Positions 17,870 to 26,634 are shown, counted from the stretch's first letter. The stretch: DNA of 34,089 nt from a bacterium (GCA_021817945.1 JAKAFL010000037.1:1-34089), one strand, 5' to 3'. The notes: generated from the letters alone by a model not told the origin. Program-made: numbers and translations.

Positions 17870-17941
17870 CATCCTGTCCATCCTGTTCATCCTGTTCATC
17901 CTGTTCATCCTGTCCATCCTGTTCATCCTGTTCATCCTGTC
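17870..17941 (+). repeat. Tandem array of eight 9-bp CATCCTGTY units
   Basis: Eight head-to-tail copies of CATCCTGTT or CATCCTGTC occupy exactly 72 bp. The 9-bp unit keeps all frames open and translates as repeated ILF, which explains a spurious open frame. The array is likely to vary in copy number between strains. It runs directly into a B repeat. Confidence 0.9.
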
Positions 17942-18265
17942 TCGAGAGAGGGTTAGGGAGAGGGGTTCTCGCTCACATCCAGCGCGAACTCAAATCAATA
18001 CGCATTTGGAAAACTCAGCACCACCTCTCCCTACAGAACCTGTCTGAAAATGGCAATGGCCACTGCGGCGCTTCTTTTATGCTCAACCTTCGTTGCTCGC
18101 TCCTTACAGGCCCATGGCGGGCATGCTCGTCGCTTGCGCCTCGGCTGAACCCAAAATCCGTTGCCGCAGCATCCATTGTCATTTTCCGACAGGCTCTGGC
18201 CCTCTCCCCCAATACAATTGGCGGAGAGGGAGAAAAAACGGTGGGCTGGCGATGGACTTTCTTCG
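17942..18265 (+). repeat. B repeat interrupted by an inverted-repeat element
   Basis: From 17942 the second hairpin tail of B appears (GAGAGGGTTAGGGAGAGGGG, CACATCCAGCGCGAACTCAA), followed by the start of a new B unit (CACCACCTCTCCC). The unit then breaks at about 18033. It resumes at about 18199 with GCCCTCTCCCCCAATACAAT and GAGAAAAAACGGTGGGCTGG. The 165 bp between are a separate element. Confidence 0.75.
18034..18198. mobile_element. 165-bp MITE-like element with 36-bp imperfect terminal inverted repeats
   Basis: The left end (18034-18069, beginning CAGAACCTGTCTGAAAATGG) and the reverse complement of the right end (18163-18198, beginning CAGAGCCTGTCGGAAAATGA) match at 30 of 36 positions. 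The element interrupts a B repeat whose uninterrupted form is known from other copies in this window. It codes for no transposase, so it would need one in trans. No clear target-site duplication is seen. Confidence 0.7.
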
Positions 18266-18372
18266 ATCGGGAGAAGGCCTACATGCCTGCGCGGCGGTTT
18301 CGAAAGCGTTTGCACCCACTGGGATGGTTGGGCTAGACTCTTCGTGGATGCCCTTGCGGTGTTGAAAAAGTC

Positions 18373-18741
18373 ATGCAAACATTTCAAATCATATTCACCC
18401 CCACCAGCGCCGCCGAATTGGCGCGCATGCCCAAGGAACTTCAGCTCCAGATTCTGGGCGACTTTCGGGGTCTTCCCCAACATGTCATTGGCAGCGAAAT
18501 GGAGGATTTTGGCAAACTGGAAAATGGCGGCCATTTGTTGCACCGGTTCCGCCTGGGCGATTACCGCGTTTATTTCGAACGCCACGCCTTGGGCGTACTG
18601 GTTCACCGCATCCTCAGCCGTCACACCCTCAAGGATTTTCTTTTCCGGTCCGGCCTGAAAGCCGGTGAGGACGAAGCCTTGCAGGAAAACCCAAAGTTTT
18701 GGGAATTGATTGAAACAGCCAAGGGCGGCGAAAGAAAGTAA
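18373..18741 (+). CDS. RelE/ParE-like toxin-family protein (orphan)
   Basis: This 122-residue protein resembles RelE-superfamily toxins, which are ribosome-dependent mRNA interferases or gyrase inhibitors. The central strand-rich block GGHLLHRFRLGDYRVYFERH followed by VLVHRILSRHTLKDF matches the family's RxRxGDYRVxF core and the HR segment after it. The N-terminus (FTPTSAAELARMPKELQLQI) is the usual helical lead. No antitoxin-like gene lies directly upstream or downstream. The upstream sequence is a repeat block, so this may be an orphan toxin, a degenerate pair or a housekeeping relative. A weak hairpin with AAACCGG/CCGGTTT arms follows the stop. The assignment is by motif; activity is not implied. 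Confidence 0.72.
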   Translation: MQTFQIIFTPTSAAELARMPKELQLQILGDFRGLPQHVIGSEMEDFGKLENGGHLLHRFRLGDYRVYFERHALGVLVHRILSRHTLKDFLFRSGLKAGEDEALQENPKFWELIETAKGGERK

Positions 18742-18762
18742 AACCGGGGAAATCCGGTTTTC
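18741..18762 (+). terminator. Weak hairpin after the RelE-like gene
   Basis: AAACCGG (18741-18747) pairs with CCGGTTT (18754-18760), followed by one more T before TCGG. The stem begins at the last base of the stop codon. It may act as a weak terminator. Confidence 0.35.
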
Positions 18763-18874
18763 GGCCAGCCAAATCCGCCAGTCCGTGCGGCAATTCTGCT
18801 GCGTCAAATCCTTGGTGTTCGGGTCCCCGAAAATGCCTCGCCCTGGGGCCGGGTTTTGGTAATGTCCCCGTCGT

Positions 18875-19687
18875 ATGGCGTTTGAAGTCACATTCCTGGG
18901 TTCCGGAACGTCGCAGGGGGTGCCCATGATCGGCGTGGATTATCCCGAAGCCTTTCTGGCCAACCCCAAAAACTGGCGAACCAGGCCGTCCTTATACGTG
19001 CAAACCGCTGGCGCAAAACTGGTGGTGGACACCCCGCCGGATTTTCGCATTCAATGCCTGCGTGAAAAAATCCGCTGGCTGGATGCCGTGCTGGTGACCC
19101 ATGCGCACGCCGATCACGTTTTGGGAATGGATGATTGCCGCAGGTTTTGCGACCTGCGCGGGAACCAGACACTTCCGGTTTATGCCAGCGAGGAAACGAT
19201 GCAGCATCTGCGCCGGGTATTTGCCTATGCCTTTCACGCCGGGCCCTGGCCCAGGGGCTATTTCATGCCGGAAGAACACGTGGTCTCAGGCCCTTTCAAC
19301 GTGGGGGACCTGCACATCACCCCCCTGCCCCTTCCGCATGGCCGCATGACCACACTGGGTTTCCTTTTTGAACAGGACCGAGTCAAGCGGCTGGCCTATC
19401 TTACCGACTGCAAGGAGGTGCCCGAAGAAGTGATTGAGAAAGTGCGCGGCGTGGAAATTGTCGTATTGGATGCGCTGCGTTTCAAGCCCCATCCCACCCA
19501 TATGTGCCTGGACGAGGCGCTGACTGCGGCTCGCCGCATTGGAGCGCGCCAGACCTATTTCACCCACCTGACCCATGATTACGACCACGACAAGGTGCAG
19601 GAGGAACTGCCGGAATCCGTTCATCTGGCATGGGACGGTTTAAAAATTCAAACTCCAAACCCCACAAAGAGCAACCTGCATGGCTGA
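18875..19687 (+). CDS. MBL-fold metal-dependent hydrolase (PhnP-like)
   Basis: This 270-residue metallo-beta-lactamase-fold protein starts with [18 protein letters not shown], typical of the PhnP/RNase Z-like branch. The metal motif [13 protein letters not shown] gives His76, His78, Asp80 and His81. Later ligands are likely in [20 protein letters not shown] and [11 protein letters not shown]. PhnP is a cyclic phosphodiesterase; many stand-alone homologues in this phylum are annotated only as MBL-fold hydrolases, so the substrate is open. The gene stands alone; the next one starts 231 bp downstream. The ATG at 18875 lacks a strong ribosome binding site. Confidence 0.9.
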   Translation: MAFEVTFLGSGTSQGVPMIGVDYPEAFLANPKNWRTRPSLYVQTAGAKLVVDTPPDFRIQCLREKIRWLDAVLVTHAHADHVLGMDDCRRFCDLRGNQTLPVYASEETMQHLRRVFAYAFHAGPWPRGYFMPEEHVVSGPFNVGDLHITPLPLPHGRMTTLGFLFEQDRVKRLAYLTDCKEVPEEVIEKVRGVEIVVLDALRFKPHPTHMCLDEALTAARRIGARQTYFTHLTHDYDHDKVQEELPESVHLAWDGLKIQTPNPTKSNLHG

Positions 19688-19918
19688 TCATTTTACGACG
19701 AATCCAGGGGCAATATACCCAGTCGCAGCACCCTTCCCAATTTTCACACAGGCTCTCAGGAATTCAGCCGGGACAGGCTCCGTTCCGGCATGCCTTTCCA
19801 ACTTCATGAGTGGGCCTTTCCACCGAATTCTACAACCACGAAAATCCGTATGAGAAAGACCCTTGCAGGGCTTGCCTTTCAAACCTCCTGGATGGGCGCA
19901 GGGACTACCCGCAAAGCG

Positions 19919-21532
19919 ATGGCACAGCGGCCCGGGAAATGGTTTTTTGTGTGGTTGGCGGCCTGGTGCATGGGCAGTGCGATGGCACAGGTTCCAAGCT
20001 CCCCGGGAGATGAAGTGGTTTTGGTTTACAATAGCCGTATGCCGGATTCGCAACGGGTTGCTTTGCATTATGCCCTGGCAAGGCATGTTCCACCCGGGCA
20101 AATCTTTGGGTTTGACCTGACAACCAATGAAACCATGAGCAGGGGGGAATTCACCCGGGACCTGCAAATCCCGCTGGCGGCGAAGTTGGTGGAAAAAGGG
20201 CTTTGGACTCTTGGATCCATGCAGCCGATCCATCCTGTGCGCGGCGGCCCCAAAATGGAAAAGCGGGTGGTGAAATCCCGGATTCGTTATGCGGTGTTAT
20301 GCTATGGGATTCCCTTGAAAATTCAGGAGCAGTCAGAAGGACTGCTTCAGGATACGGGGCTTAAACGCAACCAAGCCGCCGTGGACTCAGAATTAAGCTG
20401 GCTCCCTTTGTTGGAAACCCATCCGTCCCTCGAGGGGGCCTTGCGCAATCCCCTTTATGGTTGCACCAACGCGGAATGGATGACCCCGGAGCATGGGCTC
20501 CTCATGGTGGCTCGCCTGGATGGCCCCAGCTTGGACATTGCCAACGGATTGGTGGACAAAGCCATACAGGCCGAACACGATGGATTATGGGGGCGCGCCT
20601 ACTTCGATGCCCGCGGCCTGGGGCCGCACAGCCCGTATTACACCGGGGACCAGTGGATCTTAAACGGGGCACGGATATGTCGTTTGAACGGATTTGACGT
20701 GGACGTGGACACCAACAGCGACACCTATCCTTCCTCGTATCCCCTCAGCCAGATTGCCATCTATGCAGGCTGGTACTCATCCGATGCCTGTGGGCCATTT
20801 GCCCAACCCAAGGTGGAATTCATGCCGGGCGCGTTTGGTTATCATCTCTTTTCCTTCAGCGCGGCCTCCTTGCGGACCACCGACCAGGGATGGTGCGGTC
20901 CGCTTTTGGCGAAGGGCGTGACCTGCACCATGGGCTGCGTGTATGAACCCTATTTGCAACTGACCCCCAATATAGCCGTGTTCCTGGCGCTGTTCTGCGG
21001 CGGACAAACTTTTGGCGAAGCCGCCTGGGCCTGCCAACCCGGATTATCCTGGCAGACCACCGTGCTGGGCGATCCTCTTTACCAGCCTTTTAGAAAAAGT
21101 TTGGGGGAATGGCACCATGATCTGACCCAGGCCAAAAACCCTCTGGATGCATGGTGCTGGGAAAAATTGATCAATATCAGCCTGGCCCGGGGCATGAACC
21201 CTAGGTCGCTCGCGTCCATGGTGGAAAACCTGCCTGACACTTATAAAAGCCCGGTCCTGATGGAGAAACTGGCGGAGTTGGATGAGGCCTGCGGGAAGCC
21301 ATCCTCAGCCCTATTTGATTGGCAACGCGCCCTGTTGCTGAACCCCACCATGCAACAACGCATCCGCATCCGCCGTGCCCTTTCCGCCCGGTTGGTGGAG
21401 GCCGGGCGGATTCATGATGCCATTGCAAACTGGCAGGATCTTTTGAAGGAGGACCCCGGCTATCCCGGGGCGCTCATTGTCTCGGAGTCCATCCGTGAAT
21501 TGCAGAAGCAACAAGCCTCGTCAAAAAACTGA
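19919..21532 (+). CDS. TIGR03790-family exported protein with C-terminal TPR-like region
   Basis: The mature part begins GDEVVLVYNSRMPDSQRVAL and continues with HYALARHVP, the N-terminal signature of the TIGR03790 family. Other typical pieces are YAVLCYGIPLKI, ARLDGPSLDIANGLVDKA, GRAYFDARGL and a late TTVLGDPLYQPF. The last 110 residues form TPR-like helices (LFDWQRALLLNPTMQQRIRI). The family is uncharacterised but occurs almost only in genomes with exosortase, a sorting protease linked to PEP-CTERM proteins and exopolysaccharide. I start at the ATG at 19919 (537 aa) because it gives a clean signal peptide (MAQRPGKWFFVWLAAWCMGS, then AMA-Q). Starts at 19850 or 19790 would bury that signal. 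No exosortase is present in this window. Confidence 0.85.
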   Translation: MAQRPGKWFFVWLAAWCMGSAMAQVPSSPGDEVVLVYNSRMPDSQRVALHYALARHVPPGQIFGFDLTTNETMSRGEFTRDLQIPLAAKLVEKGLWTLGSMQPIHPVRGGPKMEKRVVKSRIRYAVLCYGIPLKIQEQSEGLLQDTGLKRNQAAVDSELSWLPLLETHPSLEGALRNPLYGCTNAEWMTPEHGLLMVARLDGPSLDIANGLVDKAIQAEHDGLWGRAYFDARGLGPHSPYYTGDQWILNGARICRLNGFDVDVDTNSDTYPSSYPLSQIAIYAGWYSSDACGPFAQPKVEFMPGAFGYHLFSFSAASLRTTDQGWCGPLLAKGVTCTMGCVYEPYLQLTPNIAVFLALFCGGQTFGEAAWACQPGLSWQTTVLGDPLYQPFRKSLGEWHHDLTQAKNPLDAWCWEKLINISLARGMNPRSLASMVENLPDTYKSPVLMEKLAELDEACGKPSSALFDWQRALLLNPTMQQRIRIRRALSARLVEAGRIHDAIANWQDLLKEDPGYPGALIVSESIRELQKQQASSKN

Positions 21533-21618
21533 ATTCCCGAGGCTCACTCGCAGCCGCGCCCTGCCAGGGGTGCGCGGACATTGCCAACCCCTGCCCAAAA
21601 GGTTACTCTGAATGGGAC

Positions 21619-22437
21619 ATGACGACTTCCAAGCCGGTTTTCTACGACACCCACGCCCATCTGGATTATCCTGATTTTGCAGCGGATTTTGACCTTGTGC
21701 TGGCGCGGGCGGAAGAATCTGGAATCCGCCGTGTCATCACCATTGGCACGAACCTGGATAGCAGCAGGAGGGCAATGGCGCTGGCTTCCCAACATGATCC
21801 CATTTATGCCGTTGCGGGCTGGCATCCTTCAGACGCTTTGGAAGCGCCTTTGGATTTTCGTCCCGACTTGAGAACGCTTGCACAAAATTCCAAAGTGGTG
21901 GCCCTGGGCGAAACGGGTTTGGATTATCACCGGCTGCCCAGTTCACGAGGCGGGACGGAAGCGGACGACGCCCGTTACAGGCAGCGTCAGGCAGACCTTT
22001 TCAATCAACACCTTGAAGTGGCTGCTGAAACCGGTTTGAATTGCGTCATTCACCAACGCAGCGCCTTTGATGACACCATCGCCATACTCAAAGGCCACGC
22101 ATCCAAGGTGCGCGGTGTGTTTCATTGTTTTGGAGAGTCCCCCGACCGGCTGGACCAGGTTCTTGCCCTGGGGTTTTTGGTCAGTTTCACAGGCATCGTG
22201 ACCTTTAAAAATGGCCAAAATATACGCGATGCCGCGGCTGCAGCGCCGCCTGATCGCTTCATGCTGGAAACGGATTGCCCCTATCTGGCGCCTGTGCCCC
22301 ATCGGGGAGCACGCTGCGAGCCGGCCTTTGTGAAATCCATCGCAGAAACCGTTGCCCAAGTGCGCCAATGTTCGCTGGAGGAATTGAGCGCCATCACCTG
22401 CCGGACAGCGCACGCATTTTTCAGCCGATTGCGATAA
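21619..22437 (+). CDS. tatD: TatD-family metal-dependent hydrolase / 3'-5' DNase
   Basis: TatD enzymes are TIM-barrel metal hydrolases with 3'-5' exonuclease or DNase activity. The 272-residue sequence has YDTHAHLDYPDF (His12, His14), VALGETGLDYHR (Glu98), CVIHQRSAF (His145), GVFHCFGES (His169) and ETDCPYLAPVPHRG (Asp219). All expected metal ligands are therefore present. An insertion of about 10 residues around positions 107-118 (LPSSRGGTEADD) separates the GLDYHR and RQRQ segments. The gene is in the same direction as the TIGR03790 gene, 86 bp downstream. Confidence 0.95.
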   Translation: MTTSKPVFYDTHAHLDYPDFAADFDLVLARAEESGIRRVITIGTNLDSSRRAMALASQHDPIYAVAGWHPSDALEAPLDFRPDLRTLAQNSKVVALGETGLDYHRLPSSRGGTEADDARYRQRQADLFNQHLEVAAETGLNCVIHQRSAFDDTIAILKGHASKVRGVFHCFGESPDRLDQVLALGFLVSFTGIVTFKNGQNIRDAAAAAPPDRFMLETDCPYLAPVPHRGARCEPAFVKSIAETVAQVRQCSLEELSAITCRTAHAFFSRLR

Positions 22438-22534
22438 ACCCGCACCCCCGCTGCATGCCGATTGCCCCATTGCAAGACACAAGATTAAATTTCGAGGACA
22501 GTTTTGCCGTTCCGCAGGGAAAACAAGTCATTTC

Positions 22535-22650
22535 AACCTGAGAAATGAAATTCAAAAGGCCCATCTACTGGAGGCATACTTTTTAAAAAAACCTCACCAG
22601 ACCGCTTCGGTTGGCCCTTTCAATTTCGCTTTTCGGGCTTAACCAGGCCG
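22535..22650 (+). repeat. Diverged copy of repeat A in the gap after tatD
   Basis: The 313-bp gap between tatD and the next gene contains TGAGAAATGAAATTCAAAAG, AACCTCACCAGACCGCTTCG and TTGGCCCTTTCAATTTCGC. The last two parallel the distal half of the A repeats, which read GGTCTGGTGAG and TTGGCCTTTGAATTTGG in their clearer copies. Part of the homology is in inverted sense, so the copy is rearranged. No other feature is visible in 22438-22750. Confidence 0.45.
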
Positions 22651-22750
22651 CTCAAAAGCTGCGGTCCCCTTTTTACCGTTTCAGGAAAAATTCAGGAAAA
22701 GGTCTTTGGCATATTCCCTGCTTTATCTTAGATGTTGATTTTTTAAAAGT

Positions 22751-23185
22751 ATGTCGCACCCGTTTCAATGGTTTTCTGGCAAGCTGGCGAATCGCCTGGG
22801 TCTTCTGGCAATGACAATGTCCCTTTCATTCTGGACCTGTTCATGTGCCACGCCCCAGCCCCCGCAGGCTTATCAGGGCACGGACCGTTCGGCATTGGTC
22901 ATTGATTCTGTGAATCCGGATTCCTGCAGGGTACTCAGTCCTTTGCAAACTGATTTTGCCCAGACCACCCAAGTCTTGAACAGGGCCCACGCCCTGCCCG
23001 AGCGCCATACCGCTGTGGTCATTTTGGAAAATTACAATGAACCCACACTCGGCAATGAGTTCAGGGACCGGTCCGTTCCCATTTTCCTGGGACTTCGAGG
23101 CGCCGGCTACCAGAGCATTTATTTCCTGCAAGGCCATGGAGTGAACGATCCTGACGGATTGCTGACCCTGGCTCGTTACGATTAA
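22751..23185 (+). CDS. Small exported (possibly lipo-) protein of unknown function
   Basis: This 144-residue protein has a hydrophobic N-terminal segment (LANRLGLLAMTMSLSFWTCS) ending in CSC and followed by a polar mature part. That suggests export and perhaps lipid attachment, although the cysteine context TCSC is not a canonical lipobox. The mature region contains RHTAVVILENYNEPTLGNEF and VPIFLGLRGAGYQSIYFLQG, with no domain I recognise. The ATG at 22751 is the first plausible start. The gene ends with a strong intrinsic terminator, so it is probably transcribed singly. Confidence 0.65.
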   Translation: MSHPFQWFSGKLANRLGLLAMTMSLSFWTCSCATPQPPQAYQGTDRSALVIDSVNPDSCRVLSPLQTDFAQTTQVLNRAHALPERHTAVVILENYNEPTLGNEFRDRSVPIFLGLRGAGYQSIYFLQGHGVNDPDGLLTLARYD

Positions 23186-23227
23186 TGACTTTTTAGTGGT
23201 TGGTTAATGGTTCATGGTTGGTTGGGG

Positions 23228-23264
23228 TGGCGCGGGGCAGCAAAACTGCCCCGCGCCATTTTTT
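23228..23264 (+). terminator. Strong intrinsic terminator
   Basis: A perfect 13-bp GC-rich stem (TGGCGCGGGGCAG at 23228-23240 with its complement at 23246-23258) has a CAAAA loop and a run of six T. It lies 42 bp after the stop of the small exported protein and separates that gene from the pair starting at 23341. Confidence 0.93.
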
Positions 23265-23340
23265 GGCGGGTGAACCTTTTCATTCCAGACTGTCTCCTTG
23301 CGGCCAGGTGTTTGGGAGGTCATATTGACCGGAGCCAATT

Positions 23341-23643
23341 ATGAACAGGCAAGAAGTCTTGGATTTATATTTTCTGGCAGCACGGCATCAATTGATTGAA
23401 CTGGCCGCTTTTCTGGACCGCATGGACCGCGCGGAGGGACCGGAGGATTTTCGAATGAAACGACTGCGTGCCGCCATGGGTCATTTGCGCGCCAAGAAGG
23501 GAACACGAGCCCGATCCGTCCTGCTTGCCTTGAGCGACCCGACCCAAACGCCAGCCATGGCGGCAGGAACCAAGGGAGCATGCGGCGCCTGGTCCAAGAC
23601 CGTGCCGATCCCGCGTCAATCTCGCAAGGCGAAGCATTCATGA
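23341..23643 (+). CDS. 100-aa protein translationally coupled to a TatD-like hydrolase
   Basis: This mostly helical, charged protein begins [20 protein letters not shown], continues with [20 protein letters not shown], and has a basic tail ([11 protein letters not shown]). I do not recognise its family with certainty. Its stop overlaps the start of the TatD-like gene in an ATGA arrangement, so the two are translated together and probably act together. The upstream terminator makes this the first gene of a two-gene unit. COG1099-type TatD hydrolases occur in ebo clusters of other phyla, next to a small helical EboA protein. This protein could be a reduced counterpart, but that is speculation. 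Confidence 0.72.
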   Translation: MNRQEVLDLYFLAARHQLIELAAFLDRMDRAEGPEDFRMKRLRAAMGHLRAKKGTRARSVLLALSDPTQTPAMAAGTKGACGAWSKTVPIPRQSRKAKHS

Positions 23644-24473
23644 AATATATTGAACCCCATGCCCACATGGTGAGCCGCACCACCGATGATTATGAGAGGA
23701 TGGCGCTGGCTGGATGTGAGGCAGTTTGTGAACCTGCCTTTTGGGCTGGATTTGACCGCCAATCGGCTGGCGGGTTTGCGGATTATTTTCATCAATTGAC
23801 CGAACAGGAGCCACGGCGCGCCAAAGCGCATGGCATCAGGCATTTTTGCTGGCTATGCATCAATTCCAAGGAGGCAGAGAATGTGGGGTTGGCCCGGGAG
23901 GTTCTCGCGCTGGTGCCTCCGCTGCTGAAACGGGAAAACGTCCTTGGAATCGGGGAAATTGGCCTGAATAAAAACACGCGAAATGAATTAAAAGTATTGG
24001 AATGGCAGGTGGACCTGGCGGCACGCCACCGCCAACTCATATTGGTCCACACGCCCCATTTGGAGGATAAATGGAAGGGCACAAAGTTGATTCTGGATGT
24101 CCTGAAAAGTGATTCTCGCATCACCCCTGAACGGGTGATCATTGACCACGTGGAAGAACATACCATTGATCTGGTCCTGGACAGTGGAATGTGGGCTGGA
24201 ATGACCCTTTACCCTGAAACCAAGTGTACCCCGGCGCGGGCCATAGACCTGATTGAACAATATGGTCGGGAGCGGGTGTGGATGAACAGCGCCTGCGACT
24301 GGGGAAAAAGCGATCCGCTGGCGGTGCCCAAGACAGCGCTGGAAATGAAAAAAAGGCGGCATTCCCCTGCGGAAATCCTTGAAGTGACGTGGAACAACCC
24401 TGTGAGGTTTTTAAGCCAGTCACCCCATTTCAAACTGGAAAACCCGGGTGTGCCTGGAAAATCAGGAGGCTGA
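23640..24473 (+). CDS. TatD-like metal-dependent hydrolase (COG1099 type, EboB-like)
   Basis: This 277-residue TIM-barrel amidohydrolase starts [20 protein letters not shown]. Probable metal ligands are His7 and His9, Glu106 (GIGEIGLN), His137 ([10 protein letters not shown]), His170 ([10 protein letters not shown]) and Asp220 ([10 protein letters not shown]). The C-terminal [16 protein letters not shown] is shared with the COG1099 group, not with classical TatD. Related proteins appear in ebo clusters, where they act with a UbiA prenyltransferase and a dehydroquinate synthase-like enzyme in moving precursors to the periplasm. Neither partner is in this window. The start overlaps the preceding gene by 4 bp. 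The 3' end overlaps the convergent methyltransferase gene by 12 bp. Confidence 0.87.
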   Translation: MKYIEPHAHMVSRTTDDYERMALAGCEAVCEPAFWAGFDRQSAGGFADYFHQLTEQEPRRAKAHGIRHFCWLCINSKEAENVGLAREVLALVPPLLKRENVLGIGEIGLNKNTRNELKVLEWQVDLAARHRQLILVHTPHLEDKWKGTKLILDVLKSDSRITPERVIIDHVEEHTIDLVLDSGMWAGMTLYPETKCTPARAIDLIEQYGRERVWMNSACDWGKSDPLAVPKTALEMKKRRHSPAEILEVTWNNPVRFLSQSPHFKLENPGVPGKSGG

Positions 24474-25376
24474 CGGACGCGCGGATGAAACTGGACCTGC
24501 GACCTCGCGATCCATCGGAAAGGGACTGAGCCGGCGCCATTCCGCTTGCGCCCCCAACAGTTCCCGATTGTCCGCCTGGCTTGAAATGCGCGCCACCACC
24601 AGCGCGTTTGACTCCACATGCGATTCCGCCAGCAACACCTGCATGCCCAGGTAATCGAACATTTGAATGACCAACCCGGTGGTGAAAACATGGTGGTGCA
24701 TGGACCGGAGCCTGAAATTATCCCGGCATCGAACCTCAAACTGATCCCTGGCATCCGCCCCCCAGTCCAGCAGCGGGTCATGAAGCCGCAGGATTTCCTC
24801 CACGTGGGTGGTGTCATCCTCCCGGGTGCCCTGTTGGAAATCCAGAATCAAATGCTCCAGCGTTGTCACCGGCCTGCGGTGGTCAAAGGTCATGGCCTTG
24901 TGGGGAACAATCAGAATCACATGCCCACCAGGTTTTAAAACCCGGCGCCAATCCTTGAGGGCGCCGATGGGATTCGCCATGTGTTCCAAGGCATGGTGTG
25001 ACAGAATGAAATCATAGCTCGCATCGGCAATGGGACCCAGATTGGAGCCTTCACAGACAAACTGGATTCCCGGGGGTTTGCCTTTGTAAAAATGGAAGGT
25101 ACGACCCGCCCGCAGCGTCCCCTCCCAAATGGTTTCGGAAGAAAAATTGCAATTATCCAACCCACCCACCTCCTGGTAAAGCGGCAGAAAACCCCTGGAA
25201 AAACAGGATGAAGGCCCGCCAATTTCAAGCCCCTGCCGCCCGCGAACCAGTTCAGCGCATTGCGGCCAGTTCCTGGCCTTGGGCGGGAAAGCCAGCCGAA
25301 ACACCGTGGTGGCCGCGCCAAATGGGCCCCGTGCGCGGGTTAATTTAACCAGGTTTTTAAACGTTTTCAGGTTCAT
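24462..25376 (-). CDS. Class I SAM-dependent methyltransferase
   Basis: The 304-residue protein has the class I methyltransferase core. Motif I is [13 protein letters not shown] (residues 50-62). A post-I acidic region follows, then [16 protein letters not shown] (121-136) and [20 protein letters not shown] (from 146). The lead segment is basic and the last 40 residues are less conserved. It follows a glycosyltransferase on the same strand after a 58-bp gap, so a role in methylating a sugar or a lipid-linked glycan of a surface polysaccharide is likely; this is inference. Its 3' end meets the TatD-like gene tail-to-tail with a 12-bp overlap and no room for a terminator. Confidence 0.88.
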   Translation of the reverse strand: MNLKTFKNLVKLTRARGPFGAATTVFRLAFPPKARNWPQCAELVRGRQGLEIGGPSSCFSRGFLPLYQEVGGLDNCNFSSETIWEGTLRAGRTFHFYKGKPPGIQFVCEGSNLGPIADASYDFILSHHALEHMANPIGALKDWRRVLKPGGHVILIVPHKAMTFDHRRPVTTLEHLILDFQQGTREDDTTHVEEILRLHDPLLDWGADARDQFEVRCRDNFRLRSMHHHVFTTGLVIQMFDYLGMQVLLAESHVESNALVVARISSQADNRELLGAQAEWRRLSPFPMDREVAGPVSSARPSAS

Positions 25377-25434
25377 GCCACTGGCGTCCGCCCCAACCCT
25401 CCCCAGCCCGCCGCTTGAAACAGGTTGGGCCGTT

Positions 25435-26487
25435 TCATTTGATTTTAACGTTGAAATTTAAAAACCGCCTGATGTCGTCCCAATGTCCAAAGCCAAGCCG
25501 GAAAAAATGCGAGATCATCCACCCGTCGCCGTGGCGGCGGATGGTCCGCAAAAACCGGCGCCGCTCCAGAATGTGCCCCCGCAAAGCAATGCAACTCAAC
25601 CATGGCTTGACCACGGAAGTGTGAATGAAGGACAACTTCCGCGCCAGCACCGCCCCGGCCAGCGCCTCAATCAAAATCAGGATCGTGTAGGAGACCGACA
25701 TCAAACACAGCACACTGCTTGAATTGATCAGAATCATCATCAATTGATTGCGATTGGCATAAAACCGGCGGAATTCCGTGGTGACACCCTCCGCATTGGT
25801 GCTGGTGGTGGCCTGGTGGTGAATCACGGCCTTGTCCACCAGCCGGATTTTCTGGCCAGCCAGGACTATCCGCCAGGATAAATCCTGCTCCTCGCCATAG
25901 ACAAAAAACCGGGTGTCAAACCGTCCCGCTTTTTCAAATGCGCTCCGGCGGATGAAGAAAAACGTGCCCACGGTGAACAAGTCCTGCTGGCGATGGTTTT
26001 TAACCTGGCATCCAAAAAGATCAAACCCTGAAGAGCCCCGGCTATGACTGCCAATGGTTGGGTCGTGGCCGTCAAACCCATATTCGACTGCGGAGAAAAT
26101 GGCATGGTCCGGCGGGGCTTGAAGTGCCGCCTCGTAAAGAATCCGAATACAATCCTTTTCAAACCAGCAATCGGAATTGACGAAGTAGAGAAAATCCGCA
26201 GAGGCATGGCTGGCCCCCAGGTTGCAGCCCTCGCCAAACCCCAGGTTTACGGACGACTCCACCATGCGGGCATTGGGAAAACGCGGCAGCGCCTCGCGGC
26301 AAAGCTGCACTGAACGGTCCTCGGAGCAATTATCCACGAAAAGGACCTCGCACTGCCCAATCAGGCTCTGGGCCAGCAAGGCGTCAAAAAAACCCGGCAA
26401 CCATTTTTCGCAGTTGAAATTAACAACCACGATACTGACCAGGGGCTTCGTCGTGGCAGGGGTTTGGGGGCTGTTGGAATCAGGCAT
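25435..26487 (-). CDS. Family 2 glycosyltransferase
   Basis: Numbered from the ATG at 26487 (350 aa), the GT-A core begins PLVSIVVVNFNCEKWLPGFF. It continues with VLFVDNCSEDRSVQL, NLGFGEGCNLGASHASADFL and YFVNSDCWFE, where NSD at 104-106 is in the DxD position. FFVYGEEQDLSWR at 194-206 is the usual WcaA/rhamnosyltransferase C-motif with its acidic base. A hydrophobic stretch around 255-285 may anchor it to the membrane. I preferred 26487 over 26544 because a GGGG stretch lies about 9 nt upstream and the longer lead is not conserved-looking. It probably builds a surface polysaccharide exported by the Wza-like protein encoded upstream. Confidence 0.91.
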   Translation of the reverse strand: MPDSNSPQTPATTKPLVSIVVVNFNCEKWLPGFFDALLAQSLIGQCEVLFVDNCSEDRSVQLCREALPRFPNARMVESSVNLGFGEGCNLGASHASADFLYFVNSDCWFEKDCIRILYEAALQAPPDHAIFSAVEYGFDGHDPTIGSHSRGSSGFDLFGCQVKNHRQQDLFTVGTFFFIRRSAFEKAGRFDTRFFVYGEEQDLSWRIVLAGQKIRLVDKAVIHHQATTSTNAEGVTTEFRRFYANRNQLMMILINSSSVLCLMSVSYTILILIEALAGAVLARKLSFIHTSVVKPWLSCIALRGHILERRRFLRTIRRHGDGWMISHFFRLGFGHWDDIRRFLNFNVKIK

Positions 26488-26609
26488 GGAAACATTCCCC
26501 TTCCTTTGCCTGCCTGGGAACCCATTCCCGGGGGCGGCACCCAAACACCCAAGTCAAAGCGCGGCAAGGCAGTTCCATGTCTTGTTTTCCGTCAACTGCG
26601 CCACGTTCC

Positions 26610-26634
26610 GGCACGAATCGGCGGCACGAATCGG
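26610..26634. repeat. Short 13-bp direct duplication
   Basis: GGCACGAATCGG occurs twice in direct orientation, one base apart, in the gap between the export protein and glycosyltransferase genes. It is a simple slippage or footprint-type duplication with no known function. Confidence 0.5.

Noticed and set aside
17870..17941. CRISPR array
   Set aside because: Units are 9 bp with no spacers and no cas genes; it is a simple tandem repeat.
17853..18047. Hydrophobic ILF-repeat peptide
   Set aside because: It is a translation of the 9-bp tandem repeat, which is open in every frame.
25279..25461. Plus-strand 60-codon frame at the methyltransferase/glycosyltransferase junction
   Set aside because: It is antisense to the methyltransferase start and has no supporting signals.
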